A stretch of DNA of 64,000 nt, from assembly GCA_900380265.1 (NCBI GenBank), contig LR025083.1:744001-808000 (forward strand), given 5' to 3'. The DNA comes from Serratia symbiotica. Its GTDB lineage: Bacteria; Pseudomonadota; Gammaproteobacteria; Enterobacterales; Enterobacteriaceae. Positions 11,369 to 20,342 of this stretch are shown piece after piece (the first letter of the stretch is position 1; every line of letters begins with the position of its first letter). A program made the position numbers and the translations under genes. The notes beneath the pieces are model-generated. The model ran no database searches, was not told the DNA's origin, and saw only the letters and a list, made by a program, of their open reading frames with translations.

Positions 11369-12697
11369 ATGGACACTAATCAATTAGTGGCTCAGGTTGC
11401 ACACCAACTAGGTGAGTATCGCCAGTTTCTCGTGGCGTTCAGTGGCGGCCTGGACTCTACGGTATTGTTGCATTTGCTGGCGCAGTTGCGCCAGCAGAAT
11501 CCAGAATTACAGCTTCGAGCAGTCCATGTTCATCATGGCTTGAGTGAGTTTGCTGATGCCTGGGTAGAACATTGTTGTCAGCAATGTACTGCCTGGCAGA
11601 TACCGCTGACGGTGCAACGGGTTCAAGTGGATGCCCGCATTGGCGGCATCGAAGCTGCAGCTCGTAAAGCACGTTATGCAGCTTTTGGCGCAACCCTAAA
11701 ACCAGACGAGATCCTGATTACTGGCCAACATCTTGACGATCAAAGCGAAACCTTTCTTTTAGCGCTCAAGCGCGGTAGCGGCCCAGCCGGGCTGTCATCG
11801 ATGGCAGTACGCGGTAGGTTAACGGAACATTTATTATTACGGCCACAGCTTGGCTGTTCTCGTGTGAGTCTCGAAGCTTATGCAGAGCAGAATCGATTAT
11901 CCTGCATAGAGGATAACAGTAATAAAAATCTACGCTTTGACCGAAATTTTTTACGGTTGCAGGTGCTACCGATACTGAATAAGCGCTGGCCTCACTTTAT
12001 ATCAGCTGTCGCCAGAAGCGCTAGCTTGTGTGCTGAACAAGAAAAATTATTGGATGAGCTCTTGGCAGAGCGGCTACATACTTGTTTGGCGGAAGATAAT
12101 TCACTAGTGATAGATGGTTTAATGAGATGTTCAGCGGGATATCGGTTTGCTTTGTTGCGACGTTGGATTTCACGTCATTATGTCATCTTACCTTCGCGTA
12201 AGCAATTGCAGAACCTGTGGGATGAAGTAGCTCTCAGCCGTGTTGACGCTGCACCAAGGGTTCAACTAGGAAGCTATCAAATTCGTCGTTTTCATGGTAG
12301 GTTATATTTACTTCCCCTTATGGCAAGTTTGCGCGACATTTGTCTTAATTGGTCACGAATCACTCCCTTGATCTTGCCTGATGGGTTAGGGCGATTAATC
12401 AGTGGTAAAGGGAAAGTGCATCTTCGTTCCCCCCATGTCACACAGCAGGTGAGCATCCGTTTCCGGGCACAGGGTAGCGTCCGCATCGTCGGCCGTGCCC
12501 ATTCCCTGCCGATTAAAAAATTGTGGCAGGAGTTAGGCATCCCTCCTTGGTTGCGCACACGGGTCCCCCTTATCTATTATGATACACAGCTTATCGCTGC
12601 GGTGGGAGTATTTGTCTGTGAAGATGGGCAAGTATTAGAGAAAGAAAAACCGTGGAGGGTGCATTGGGAAAAGAATCACCTCTTTAAGAGTAAATGA
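11369..12697 (+). CDS. tilS: tRNA(Ile)-lysidine synthase TilS
   Basis: TilS converts the wobble cytidine of tRNA-Ile(CAU) to lysidine, so that it reads AUA rather than AUG. It is an essential gene. The 442-residue protein (E. coli 432) has the PP-loop ATP-binding motif SGGLDS at residues 25-30, then HVHHGLS, TGQHLDDQSETFLLALKRG, the linker, and the C-terminal substrate-binding domain with KKLWQELGIPPWLR and PLIYYDTQLIAAVGVFV. Retention fits the AT-leaning composition, in which AUA codons are frequent. It is separated from accA by a gene-less 492 nt and followed by the fossil of rof on the other strand. Confidence 0.96.
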   Translation: MDTNQLVAQVAHQLGEYRQFLVAFSGGLDSTVLLHLLAQLRQQNPELQLRAVHVHHGLSEFADAWVEHCCQQCTAWQIPLTVQRVQVDARIGGIEAAARKARYAAFGATLKPDEILITGQHLDDQSETFLLALKRGSGPAGLSSMAVRGRLTEHLLLRPQLGCSRVSLEAYAEQNRLSCIEDNSNKNLRFDRNFLRLQVLPILNKRWPHFISAVARSASLCAEQEKLLDELLAERLHTCLAEDNSLVIDGLMRCSAGYRFALLRRWISRHYVILPSRKQLQNLWDEVALSRVDAAPRVQLGSYQIRRFHGRLYLLPLMASLRDICLNWSRITPLILPDGLGRLISGKGKVHLRSPHVTQQVSIRFRAQGSVRIVGRAHSLPIKKLWQELGIPPWLRTRVPLIYYDTQLIAAVGVFVCEDGQVLEKEKPWRVHWEKNHLFKSK

Positions 12698-12704
12698 CCG
12701 TGAA

Positions 12705-12960
12705 GATTACTCCCTTTGGATCCATGGAGATGTCCGCCTATCCACTTTACATAATTGATACCGACGTCTTGTCGTTGCCAATACTAGGGTTGAGGATAAC
12801 GGTGCTGATTTTATGGTGAGAAAATCTAAGATTTTAATTCAGAGATTAGATAAGGTATAGCTAGAGTGATTGATAATCGGTAGTGATATCTTTGGTGGAT
12901 TTTACTTCGTTGGTTTTGCCGTTTCATTTTCTTAGTTCCGTCATTGTAGGTATAAGATAC
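12705..12960 (-). pseudogene. rof: Possible rof (Rho inhibitor) fossil
   Basis: In E. coli rof lies convergent to tilS. On the minus strand, 12748-12707 translates KVDRRTSPWIQRE then stop, which resembles the Rof tail RLDKITSFSHPEIG. The match is short, and upstream frames are broken, so this rests largely on position. Extent is approximate. Confidence 0.35.
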
Positions 12961-13229
12961 AGCTATGTTGGCGGGCGAGTTCCAGTGTTTAAATGTTTAT
13001 CAAATTAATAGATTCAGACCCATTATTTTATCGACATACCTACCCATGACTCAGTTGACGGCTACCTGAGTCTTCTTGCTCTCGTCAGTATTCTACAATA
13101 CCTTTAACATATATCCGGGTATTTCAGGAATGTAGTCAAGAACTTGATTTCCAATCTTGGCGTCAACAGCGTGCTGACTACAGTGATGTAGTGTTGCATA
13201 GTTTCCTCTTAAGAAGGAGTATCTCACTA

Positions 13230-13870
13230 AAGAAAATATCATAAGTAAGTGTAGTGCGACAGAATTTCCCTACCTAGCTAGGTTAGGGTATAGCCGTTTT
13301 TGGAGTTATTACCTTTTCTGCAGTACCGCATTAACTATACTGTCAGAGTGTTTATAATATAGATCGACATTGCTATTACGATGCCATTGATTTTGCACAG
13401 TGTTTTCTGCAACATCATAGTGCATGATATTGCACTACAAGCCTAAGATTTTCACATGTTACCATAGGTCTAGTGTTGTCCAAGATGGCAGATGTGGAAA
13501 AGGAATTGAATATGGAGTAGTGAAATGACCAGACTGGGTATAGATATAGCTTTAAATGGGTATACCAGATGGAAAAACATAAAAAAGCCTGTACCCATTC
13601 ACTATAAGTCGAGATTTATGCCTATGCCGAGTGTAACTTGCGCATCTTCTGTTGAAGTATGCAGGGTACAGTGGCTAGCCATAAAAGCTTAGTCATTCTT
13701 TGGTTTTGACCACGGCAGTTGTCACTTGAGCGTCATTAGTGCACCAGATTCTCAAACTGAACGACACGCTGCTAGTTGTGTACTATTCCTCTGTGTACCA
13801 CCTAGAATACTCTGGTAATTCAGTTGTCCGAGCTGTAAACATGATAGGTTTAATCTGTTCTAAGGTAAGT
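13230..13870 (+). pseudogene. yaeQ: yaeQ fossil
   Basis: YaeQ is a small enterobacterial protein of poorly defined role. At 13528-13602 the plus strand reads TRLGIDIALNGYTRWKNIKK followed by PVPIH. This lines up with the YaeQ centre ([20 protein letters not shown]) with one missing codon, including the anchors LGID and IKK at the right spacing. A weaker echo, with a stop codon inside, at about 13795-13825 resembles the C-terminal GVIWLSD. It sits between the rof and arfB fossils, as in E. coli. Ends are approximate. Confidence 0.6.
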
Positions 13871-14059
13871 GGCGGGCATCATATAAGCCAAACTTAAATT
13901 ATACTTTACTTATGTAAAGGCCCGCTTGTATTCGACATGCTTAAACATTATAAGTAGCATCTGTTATTCTTTCATTATTATTTGAATAGCGATGTGGGGT
14001 TAGTAATTATTAATTCTCAAGAATATGGTATTTTAGAATTAAACTGAGTTACTAGGTCT

Positions 14060-14450
14060 AACGGTTTGAAGGTTCTGACCCAGGTGGCTCAGGGATAGAA
14101 TACAAAAATAAACTGCGTCTAGTAGAGAGATTAAAATGACGTCGTTTGTAAGTGAATATGTGTCAAATGCTTATTCAAGTACTTATGTGGCAAAATACGC
14201 ATGTGAAATATTAGACAAATCAATATAAAAAACTAAATAAATTGCTATTTGGATTCAGCCAGGATTTTTACTACAAGTACTCGCATAGTAGGAAACGGTG
14301 ATCATACCTTTATTAGCAAGGTCAGATAGGTGCGTATCGCTCTTATAAGGGTGGTGGCTGAATTACACAAGCGGTAAATTCTATCACCGTGTGGTGAGTA
14401 AGCGTCTGAAGTATGAGATAAAGCTGTCGTCGGTCACAACGCAGTGTTAA
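14060..14450 (+). pseudogene. arfB: arfB (ribosome rescue hydrolase) fossil
   Basis: ArfB rescues stalled ribosomes with a GGQ motif. The plus strand reads NGDHTFISKVR, stop, VRIALIRVVAELHK from 14294, matching the ArfB stretch that includes DGVIVIKAQEYRSQ and then REAALARLVAMIK. After a frameshift, 14394-14447 reads VSKRLKYEIKLSSVTT, matching ASKERRLASKAQKSSVK. Further upstream (about 14080-14120) TQVAQG-stop-N may be the old GGQ loop with CAG changed to TAG. It follows the yaeQ fossil, as in E. coli. The tmRNA route (ssrA/smpB) is retained elsewhere in this window, so the backup rescue factor was dispensable. Confidence 0.6.
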
Positions 14451-14600
14451 GTAGGATAAAGTACATTTATGCCTTCATGGTAAACAGAGCACTATTTAAA
14501 GTTGATCCCGATTTGCAAAATTGTCCATTAGACAATGTAAATCAGCTAAAAGAATGATATTATATATTATAAACAACTACTTAATTTATTTCCATGGCGA

Positions 14601-16319
14601 TCATTGCTTGATCTTTTTCAGGAGAAAATCGATGATCTCCTCTGTTTTTATCATGTGTTGCTCGCCGATCCGGCGATTTTTATATTCGATTTCTGTATTG
14701 TCAAGATTACGAGCACCAATAACAATGGTGTGCGGTACGCCGATTAGTTCCATATCAGCAAACATCACGCCAGTACGCTCTTTTCTATCATCAAGCAGCA
14801 CGTCGATGCCGTTAGATCGCAGAGTGTTGTATAGATGATTAGCTATTTTCTGCACGCGTAAGGACTTATGTATGTTTATTGGCAGGATGGCAAGTTGAAA
14901 TGGCGTGATTGCATCGGGCCAAATAATACCGCGATCGTCGTGGTTTTGTTCAATCACGGCGGCCACCACGCGGGTTATTCCGATACCGTAGCAACCCATG
15001 GTCAATACCTGATTGCGGCCATCTTTGCCTTGTACGTTAGCTTTCATAGCCTCCGAGTATTTAGTGCCAAGTTGAAAGATGTGGCCTATTTCGATACCAC
15101 GTTTGATCAACAGCCGGCCTTTGCCATCAGGGCTGGCGTCACCTTCCACTACATTACGGATATCGGCAACTTGTGGTATCGGAAGATCGCGCTGCCAGTT
15201 AATACCGAGATAGTGATATCCATCAATGTTGGCCCCTGCGGCAAAATCGCTCAGCATAGCGACGCTATGGTCGGCTATCAGCGGAACCTGTAGCCCGATG
15301 GGACCTAGTGAATCAGCGGAAGCACCATTAACGGCGTGGATTTCTTCTTGGGTGGCAAATGTGAGGGGCGTAGAAACTTGCCCTAGTTTTTCTGCTTTGA
15401 TTTTATTCAAAGTATGATCTCCGCGTACTAACAGGGCAACTAGCTTATGCTGCCTGTCTTTAGTAGCGTGAACAAGTAGTGTCTTGATGGTTTTTTTTAG
15501 CGGTATTTGGAACTTTTCAACAAGTTCAACGATTGTTTTGGCGTCTGGTGTCTCGACTCTACGCAGGGCTTCGTTAGGTTCCGCACGAGGATGTACGGGG
15601 GGTAGTGCTTGCGCCAGCTCAATATTAGCCGCATAGTTAGAATTGGTAGAAAATACAATATGATCCTCACCGCTCTCCGCTAGTACATGAAACTCATGCG
15701 AGATAGTGCCACCGATTGAACTAGTATCAGCATGTACCGAACAGAAATTCAGCCCTATTCGCGTAAAGATCTTATTGTAGGCCTGGTACATTGCATCGTA
15801 GGTGAGCTTTAAGGAGCCTTGTGAAGTATGGAATGAATAAGCATCTTTCATTAGGAACTCTCGTGAACGTATGATGCCGAAACGTGGGCGAACTTCATCA
15901 CGAAATTTGGTCTTAATCTGGAAGAAGTTCAACGGAAGCTGTTTGTATGAACTGATTTCGTTACGGATCAGATCGGTTATCACTTCTTCATGAGTGGGGG
16001 CAAGAACAAATGGACGTTTACCACGATCGGAAAAGCGGAGCAGCTCTGGGCCATACTGATCCAATCGCTCACTTTCTTGCCATAGATCGGCAGGCTGAAC
16101 TATAGGCATAGAAACTTCGATAGCGTTAGTATTGTTCATTTCTTCTCGAACAATATTCTCTATCTTTTTTAGAACGCGTAGGCCGGTTGGCAACCAAGTG
16201 TAAAGGCCGGAAGCTAGCTTGCGAATCATGCCAGCACGGAGCATGAGTTTGTGGCTGATCACTTCAGCGTCAGCAGGGGTTCCCTTCAGGGTGGCAAGCA
16301 GGTATTGGCTAGTGCGCAT
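14601..16319 (-). CDS. proS: Prolyl-tRNA synthetase ProS
   Basis: ProS charges tRNA-Pro and is a class II synthetase of the bacterial type with an inserted editing domain. The product is 572 residues, as in E. coli, starting [20 protein letters not shown]. Motif 1 ([16 protein letters not shown]), motif 2 ([20 protein letters not shown]) and motif 3 ([16 protein letters not shown]) are all readable. The insertion domain that hydrolyses mischarged Ala-tRNA-Pro spans about residues 200-400, and the anticodon-binding domain forms the C-terminus. It is an isolated living gene with dead neighbours on both sides (arfB and rcsF), which shows strong selection on it alone. Confidence 0.97.
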   Translation of the reverse strand: MRTSQYLLATLKGTPADAEVISHKLMLRAGMIRKLASGLYTWLPTGLRVLKKIENIVREEMNNTNAIEVSMPIVQPADLWQESERLDQYGPELLRFSDRGKRPFVLAPTHEEVITDLIRNEISSYKQLPLNFFQIKTKFRDEVRPRFGIIRSREFLMKDAYSFHTSQGSLKLTYDAMYQAYNKIFTRIGLNFCSVHADTSSIGGTISHEFHVLAESGEDHIVFSTNSNYAANIELAQALPPVHPRAEPNEALRRVETPDAKTIVELVEKFQIPLKKTIKTLLVHATKDRQHKLVALLVRGDHTLNKIKAEKLGQVSTPLTFATQEEIHAVNGASADSLGPIGLQVPLIADHSVAMLSDFAAGANIDGYHYLGINWQRDLPIPQVADIRNVVEGDASPDGKGRLLIKRGIEIGHIFQLGTKYSEAMKANVQGKDGRNQVLTMGCYGIGITRVVAAVIEQNHDDRGIIWPDAITPFQLAILPINIHKSLRVQKIANHLYNTLRSNGIDVLLDDRKERTGVMFADMELIGVPHTIVIGARNLDNTEIEYKNRRIGEQHMIKTEEIIDFLLKKIKQ

Positions 16320-16616
16320 AGTGTTATACTCCCATGAGTGCTGCGGTTTTCAACCGCCTTTTAAGAAGAGGCTAGCGTCTATCTTTGAATAATAAATGCC
16401 ATGCAAAGATGCCACGATTCGCTGAAGTTATGTACTATATCCGTTTTATTGGTAGCTGGGTGCAACACCTTTTCCCCCTACACCTTCGATCAATCCCACT
16501 TTTCGGAAACTGTGAACTATCTTTTATACGTTAAGCACAGGATAAGCATTTGATTAAATAGAGCTCGATCATTTAGATGAGGCGTTTATGGCTGAACCTG
16601 TGTATGTTATTGATTG
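16320..16616. other. proS upstream gap; trmO probably lost
   Basis: E. coli has trmO (tRNA m6t6A methyltransferase, about 700 nt) between proS and rcsF. Only 297 nt remain. One minus-strand stretch near 16427-16385 (FSESWHLCMAFIIQ) faintly resembles TrmO FSHLWILFVFHQ, but this is too weak to annotate as a gene fossil. Confidence 0.3.
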
Positions 16617-16907
16617 CTAACAATCATCGGAATCGCTAGTCAACTTCCACTTGTGCAGTAACGTGGTATTAGCCTGTATATAGCCAGGATAGATTTGGAC
16701 GTGTTGTCGGCTAGTAGTTAAGTTTATCTGTGAACTTTGAAGAGTACTCTCTCTCGATAGAGAGAGCTTGTTCATATCTCTTGTTGGTATCGTTTTACTC
16801 GCACCGCAAATGCTTCTTAAGGGCGGTTCTCGATGTGCTTCTAGATGGTTTATTTTTCTTCTTGTTGCGGTGAATGCAATAAGTTGCCATGAACACCCGA
16901 CAAGCAT
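16617..16907 (-). pseudogene. rcsF: rcsF (outer-membrane Rcs sensor lipoprotein) fossil
   Basis: RcsF reports envelope damage to the Rcs phosphorelay. A 96-codon frame is still open, beginning MLVGCSWQLIAFT, which retains the lipobox and lipidated Cys, and ending HVQIYPGYIQANTTLLHKWK, which matches RcsF RMQINASKMKANAVLLHSCE. It is judged dead: a TAG lies three codons before the apparent start and removes most of the signal peptide, the Cys of HSCE has become Trp, and the frame stops at SDSDDC, before the conserved last Cys-containing segment. It lies between proS and the metQ fossil, as in E. coli. A shortened expressed lipoprotein cannot be strictly excluded. Confidence 0.75.
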
Positions 16908-17099
16908 TGGTCGCTAACAAGTAGGGAGATAAACCACGCTTTGACATTTTCTATATTAATATAAGAGGTGTTATTGAAGCAATCTATGCTGAAAATAGCA
17001 AGACGAGGCGCCATCTGTCTTGTGAATAATCAGGAATAAATAGATGCCGAAACGCTTATCAGCCTTTAGGAGTACCACCACTAAAGATTTTTAGCTAGT

Positions 17100-17870
17100 T
17101 AGTGAACCCCTTAGACTAGGAAAAGCGAACAAACTTTTACTTTTCGGACTGATGATTAGTTTGACGGGAATAATTAGGTCAACATAAGGTGAGTCTTTGT
17201 TGCAGCTAAAACTCACTTAAGGTGAAGTGAAGCTCATTTAATTTGCATAAGTGGTCTTGATCACTGCCCGTGCGATTTTGGCTCTCTAGAGAAAGCTAGA
17301 GCCGGTGCTTTCAACTTTACTAGCTGCATTTTGCAGACTCTTAGTCAGTTAACTCTTATTTGGCAGCAGGCCGTTACGCTTTTTAGCGTCATGATCTCCA
17401 CCTATTTTAGCAGCAGTAGCGAAATAGCCAAGCTTGGTCGGATTATTTCACAACACTAGGTAGGAATAAATTTCAGCTCACCAAGCAATTTGATTTGGGT
17501 AGAGTAACCGTCAAATAGGATATAAAATACGTTACAAACCGGAACTAGCTTTAAGAAGCATATCCTTTATCTGCTAATTAAGAGCAGGATTATGCTAAAA
17601 GATATTAAGTGTGATGTCGCTTTTACTCAGGGCTTTCTAGATAACGCGTAGCTGTTAAGAGTTATCAGTTCGATGTCTAGTCTATTTTTTATTTTTCTAG
17701 GTTGATGCTATTTCTGGGCATTAAATTTAGTAGCATGATAAAGTCGACCTTTATGAGGTTCGGCTATTGTTCATTCTGGCTTTAGCGCTAGCAGAGCTAG
17801 ACTGCTAATCATTATGGCGATTCCCGAAATATGTTGAAATTGTAATGACATATGCATTACTTAGAAACTT
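17100..17870 (-). pseudogene. metQ: metQ (methionine-binding lipoprotein) fossil
   Basis: MetQ is the substrate-binding lipoprotein of the methionine ABC importer. Four minus-strand pieces are readable in gene order. About 17815-17780 reads ISSLALLALKPE, the signal peptide end, with the lipobox Cys lost. At 17450-17357 NNPTKLGYFATAAKIGGDHD and RNGLLPN match NDPTNLGRSLLLL...GVGLLPT. About 17325-17290 VKLKAPALAFSR matches IVELEAPQLPRS. At 17279-17241 KIARAVIKTTYAN matches QIALAVINTTYAS and is followed by a TAA. Frames shift between the pieces. Total span is close to the ancestral 816 nt; ends are approximate. Confidence 0.85.
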
Positions 17871-17949
17871 TTGTTATTTCAAATCGCCTTGTATAATAGC
17901 AGGGATTATACGCTTTGTTTGTGAATAAAGGCTTTAAAGCTTAAATCTC

Positions 17950-18760
17950 TATCGGCTAGATTAGGTAGATTACCAATACTATTAATAAACATAATGTATC
18001 AATTAGTACAGCGTTATAACTGACAGAGCCGAGGTGATAGTCGAACTGCTTTAAGTTGCTAGTACCAGTCTGAGAATCCATCACTGAGTCACCAACTAAA
18101 ACTGATTAGGTAAGATTAGCGGTATTACCCAAGCTTAGTACGGCCTCAGCTAATTATACGTTATTAACGAGATGTGTAGGTTTTGTGTCTATAGTGCGTG
18201 TTATTTTCAGCAAGTCTGATGGGATCTCCAAGAGAGTATTGCCATCATATCGGGTGATAAACGGCGGTGTGTTAACACCCAGCGGCGTAATAGCCGATTT
18301 TGTGCGATGACAGTTCTGACAACATACAGCTAAAAGGACCGCCTATACTAAAAAATAATAAATTGGATAGAATAAAAGAGATTCACTAAGCCCGACAGAA
18401 TTTCAGGATAGTCTTGACCATAACCCTTTAGGTCGGGGTTATGCATAGTGGTATGCTAACCAAAAGAACAAGGATTACATTAAAAACTAGAGATAAAGAT
18501 CATTGTTAGGTGTGCGCTACTTCGCATTCATTAATCACATCTCTTTCTAATAAAACCTAGTAGCTCTACTTGCACCTGATTTGCTGTGAGAATTTAATTA
18601 TTTCGAATGCGTCTCCGTTACTAGCTGATACTCAGGTTAGTATCACCCAAAATTTCACACTTTCTTTGTAATCAATCTAAGCGCTAATAATGTGATTTTT
18701 AACATCAAGCGGGCTGCGGCTTATAAAAGTGAGGGCATCTAAGCGCTTAGTCAGTTCATG
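17950..18760 (-). pseudogene. metI: metI (methionine permease) fossil
   Basis: MetI is the membrane subunit of the MetNIQ importer. The minus strand at 18153-18034 gives 40 consecutive codons, LAEAVLSLGNTANLT, stop, SVLVGDSVMDSQTGTSNLKQ, FDYH. They align almost without gaps to MetI LPEALPGLVNAATITL followed by LITLVGYSAMGGAVGAGGLG and QIGYQYG. This includes the EAA loop region (PEAL). The single TAA and the many radical changes (glycines to Asp/Ser) show that it is dead. It lies between the metQ and metN fossils in operon order. Ends are approximate. Confidence 0.8.
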
Positions 18761-18799
18761 CTACCCTTCAGTCAACTTTACTTTTAAGATTGGGTGGCG

Positions 18800-19720
18800 C
18801 TGATTCGGATAATCTGCTGTTAGAGGCGTTACTTGCTCATCTATGTTATCCATATCCAAATGAGAGTAAAAGCTATTGCCTAATTAGTTATATGGGATGA
18901 GGAAATACTAAAATAACGGTTTCTGTACAATTTACAAGTTATGTATTGTGCCCAGCACTTCGTCTACGATATCATTTGATACATACATCTCGTGAGTAAC
19001 TAACAGAATAGTGATGCCAAAATGTCGGTAGATGCTTCTAGTAGTTTCAGGTGGCGAGGGTGGTGCCCAGGTCGAATACAAGAGTGCGTTCTCGAATAGC
19101 ACAGTAGCGGAGGTTGGGTAGCTATTGCGTGTGCAATAGCCACGCGCCTTTTGTAACTATTAGGCAGGTTTGCGTGGAAACGTGTGTTGTCTGCCAAGTA
19201 TAGTAATTGAAGAATTTCAGCAGCATGCTTCTTTATAGCTAGTTGTGAACGTAATCCCCTTACTAGGAAGCAATGTTATCGACACCGTACGGCGGAAGCA
19301 GGTTAAAATGTGGGAAAGTATGCTAATATGGTGGTCTAAACGTATCCGCTATCGTCTGTGGAGGAAAAGTTAGAGCTAGTCCATTGACCGGACGTTGTCG
19401 ACTATAAGGCATTGTATGATATTATTCCGGTGAATATGTATGTTCTTATTATCACTAGAAGTACCGAGAACGCTGTATATTTACGTATATTGATACGTAG
19501 GTAAGAGAAGAGTTATGCGAGAGAATCTTAGTGAGATGGGGAACTATATCAAAATATTGTCATGATGTTAGACGATGTAATCATTTGTTTCTTATTCTAT
19601 ACTCGCACTGTGTGGCGTAAAAAAGTGATTTTTGAATAGAAGAAAGCAGTTAGATTGTGACCTAGTCAAACCTCTAAGTTAAGGTTTCCCACCAATTTTA
19701 ATATCCGGTAGATAATGGTG
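18800..19720 (-). pseudogene. metN: metN (methionine importer ATPase) fossil
   Basis: MetN is the ABC ATPase of methionine uptake. On the minus strand, 19197-19000 reads ADNTRFHANLPNSYKRRVAI then AHAIATQPPLLCYS, matching KHDSYPSNLSGGQKQRVAI then [20 protein letters not shown]. The ABC signature LSGGQ has become LPNSYK, and Walker B LLCDE has become LLCYS. In another frame, 19018-18989 reads GITILLVTHE, the H-loop segment (LTILLITHE). It is divergent from gmhB, as in E. coli. Loss of both nucleotide-binding motifs leaves no doubt that it is non-functional. Confidence 0.87.
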
Positions 19721-19760
19721 ATGCTTTCGGCGTATTCAGGCTTTTAGGGGTAACTAACTA

Positions 19761-20342
19761 ATGGCACAAAGCCTTCCAGCCGTTTTCCTCGACCGTGATG
19801 GTACTATTAATGTTGATTATGGGTACGTTTATAAAATAAAAGACTTCCAATTTATTAACGGCGTACTTGATGCCTGTCAAAAGCTTAAATCAATGGGCTT
19901 TTTGCTGGTTGTGATCACTAACCAATCAGGTATCGCGCATGGAAAATTCAGCGAAGAACAATTTATATACCTGGCTAATTGGATGCTTTGTTCGTTTTCT
20001 AATCGATCTGTCAACATTGACAGAATCTATGTCTGCCCACACCATCCAGAGGCGCTAATAGCACAGTACCGCCAAACATGCGATTGCCGTAAACCGAAGC
20101 CAGGTATGCTACTGCAAGCACTGCACGAGATGAGTATTGATATGTCTGCTTCTTATATGGTGGGTGATAAGCCTGAAGATATGCAGGCGGCACTGGCGGC
20201 TGGTGTTGGGACCAAGATTTTGGTAAAGAGCGGCAAGCCGGTAACAGCACAAGGCGAGCATTTAGCAGATTTGGTATTAAATAGTTTGGCGGATCTTCCA
20301 GAAGGCATTAAGAAAGGATTGAATAGGTGCTGTAATAAATAG
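19761..20342 (+). CDS. gmhB: D-glycero-beta-D-manno-heptose-1,7-bisphosphate 7-phosphatase GmhB
   Basis: GmhB removes the 7-phosphate in ADP-heptose synthesis, supplying heptose for the LPS inner core. The protein has 193 residues (E. coli 191). The HAD nucleophile motif FLDRDGTIN places the two aspartates at residues 11 and 13. Motif II is [14 protein letters not shown]. The zinc site is formed by CPHHPEA and [10 protein letters not shown], and [11 protein letters not shown] is motif IV. It starts at ATG 19761 after AGGGGT. It is divergent from the dead metN and followed by a long gene-free stretch where E. coli has an rRNA operon. Retention with lpxABD suggests a deep-rough or fuller LPS is still made. 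Confidence 0.95.
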   Translation: MAQSLPAVFLDRDGTINVDYGYVYKIKDFQFINGVLDACQKLKSMGFLLVVITNQSGIAHGKFSEEQFIYLANWMLCSFSNRSVNIDRIYVCPHHPEALIAQYRQTCDCRKPKPGMLLQALHEMSIDMSASYMVGDKPEDMQAALAAGVGTKILVKSGKPVTAQGEHLADLVLNSLADLPEGIKKGLNRCCNK

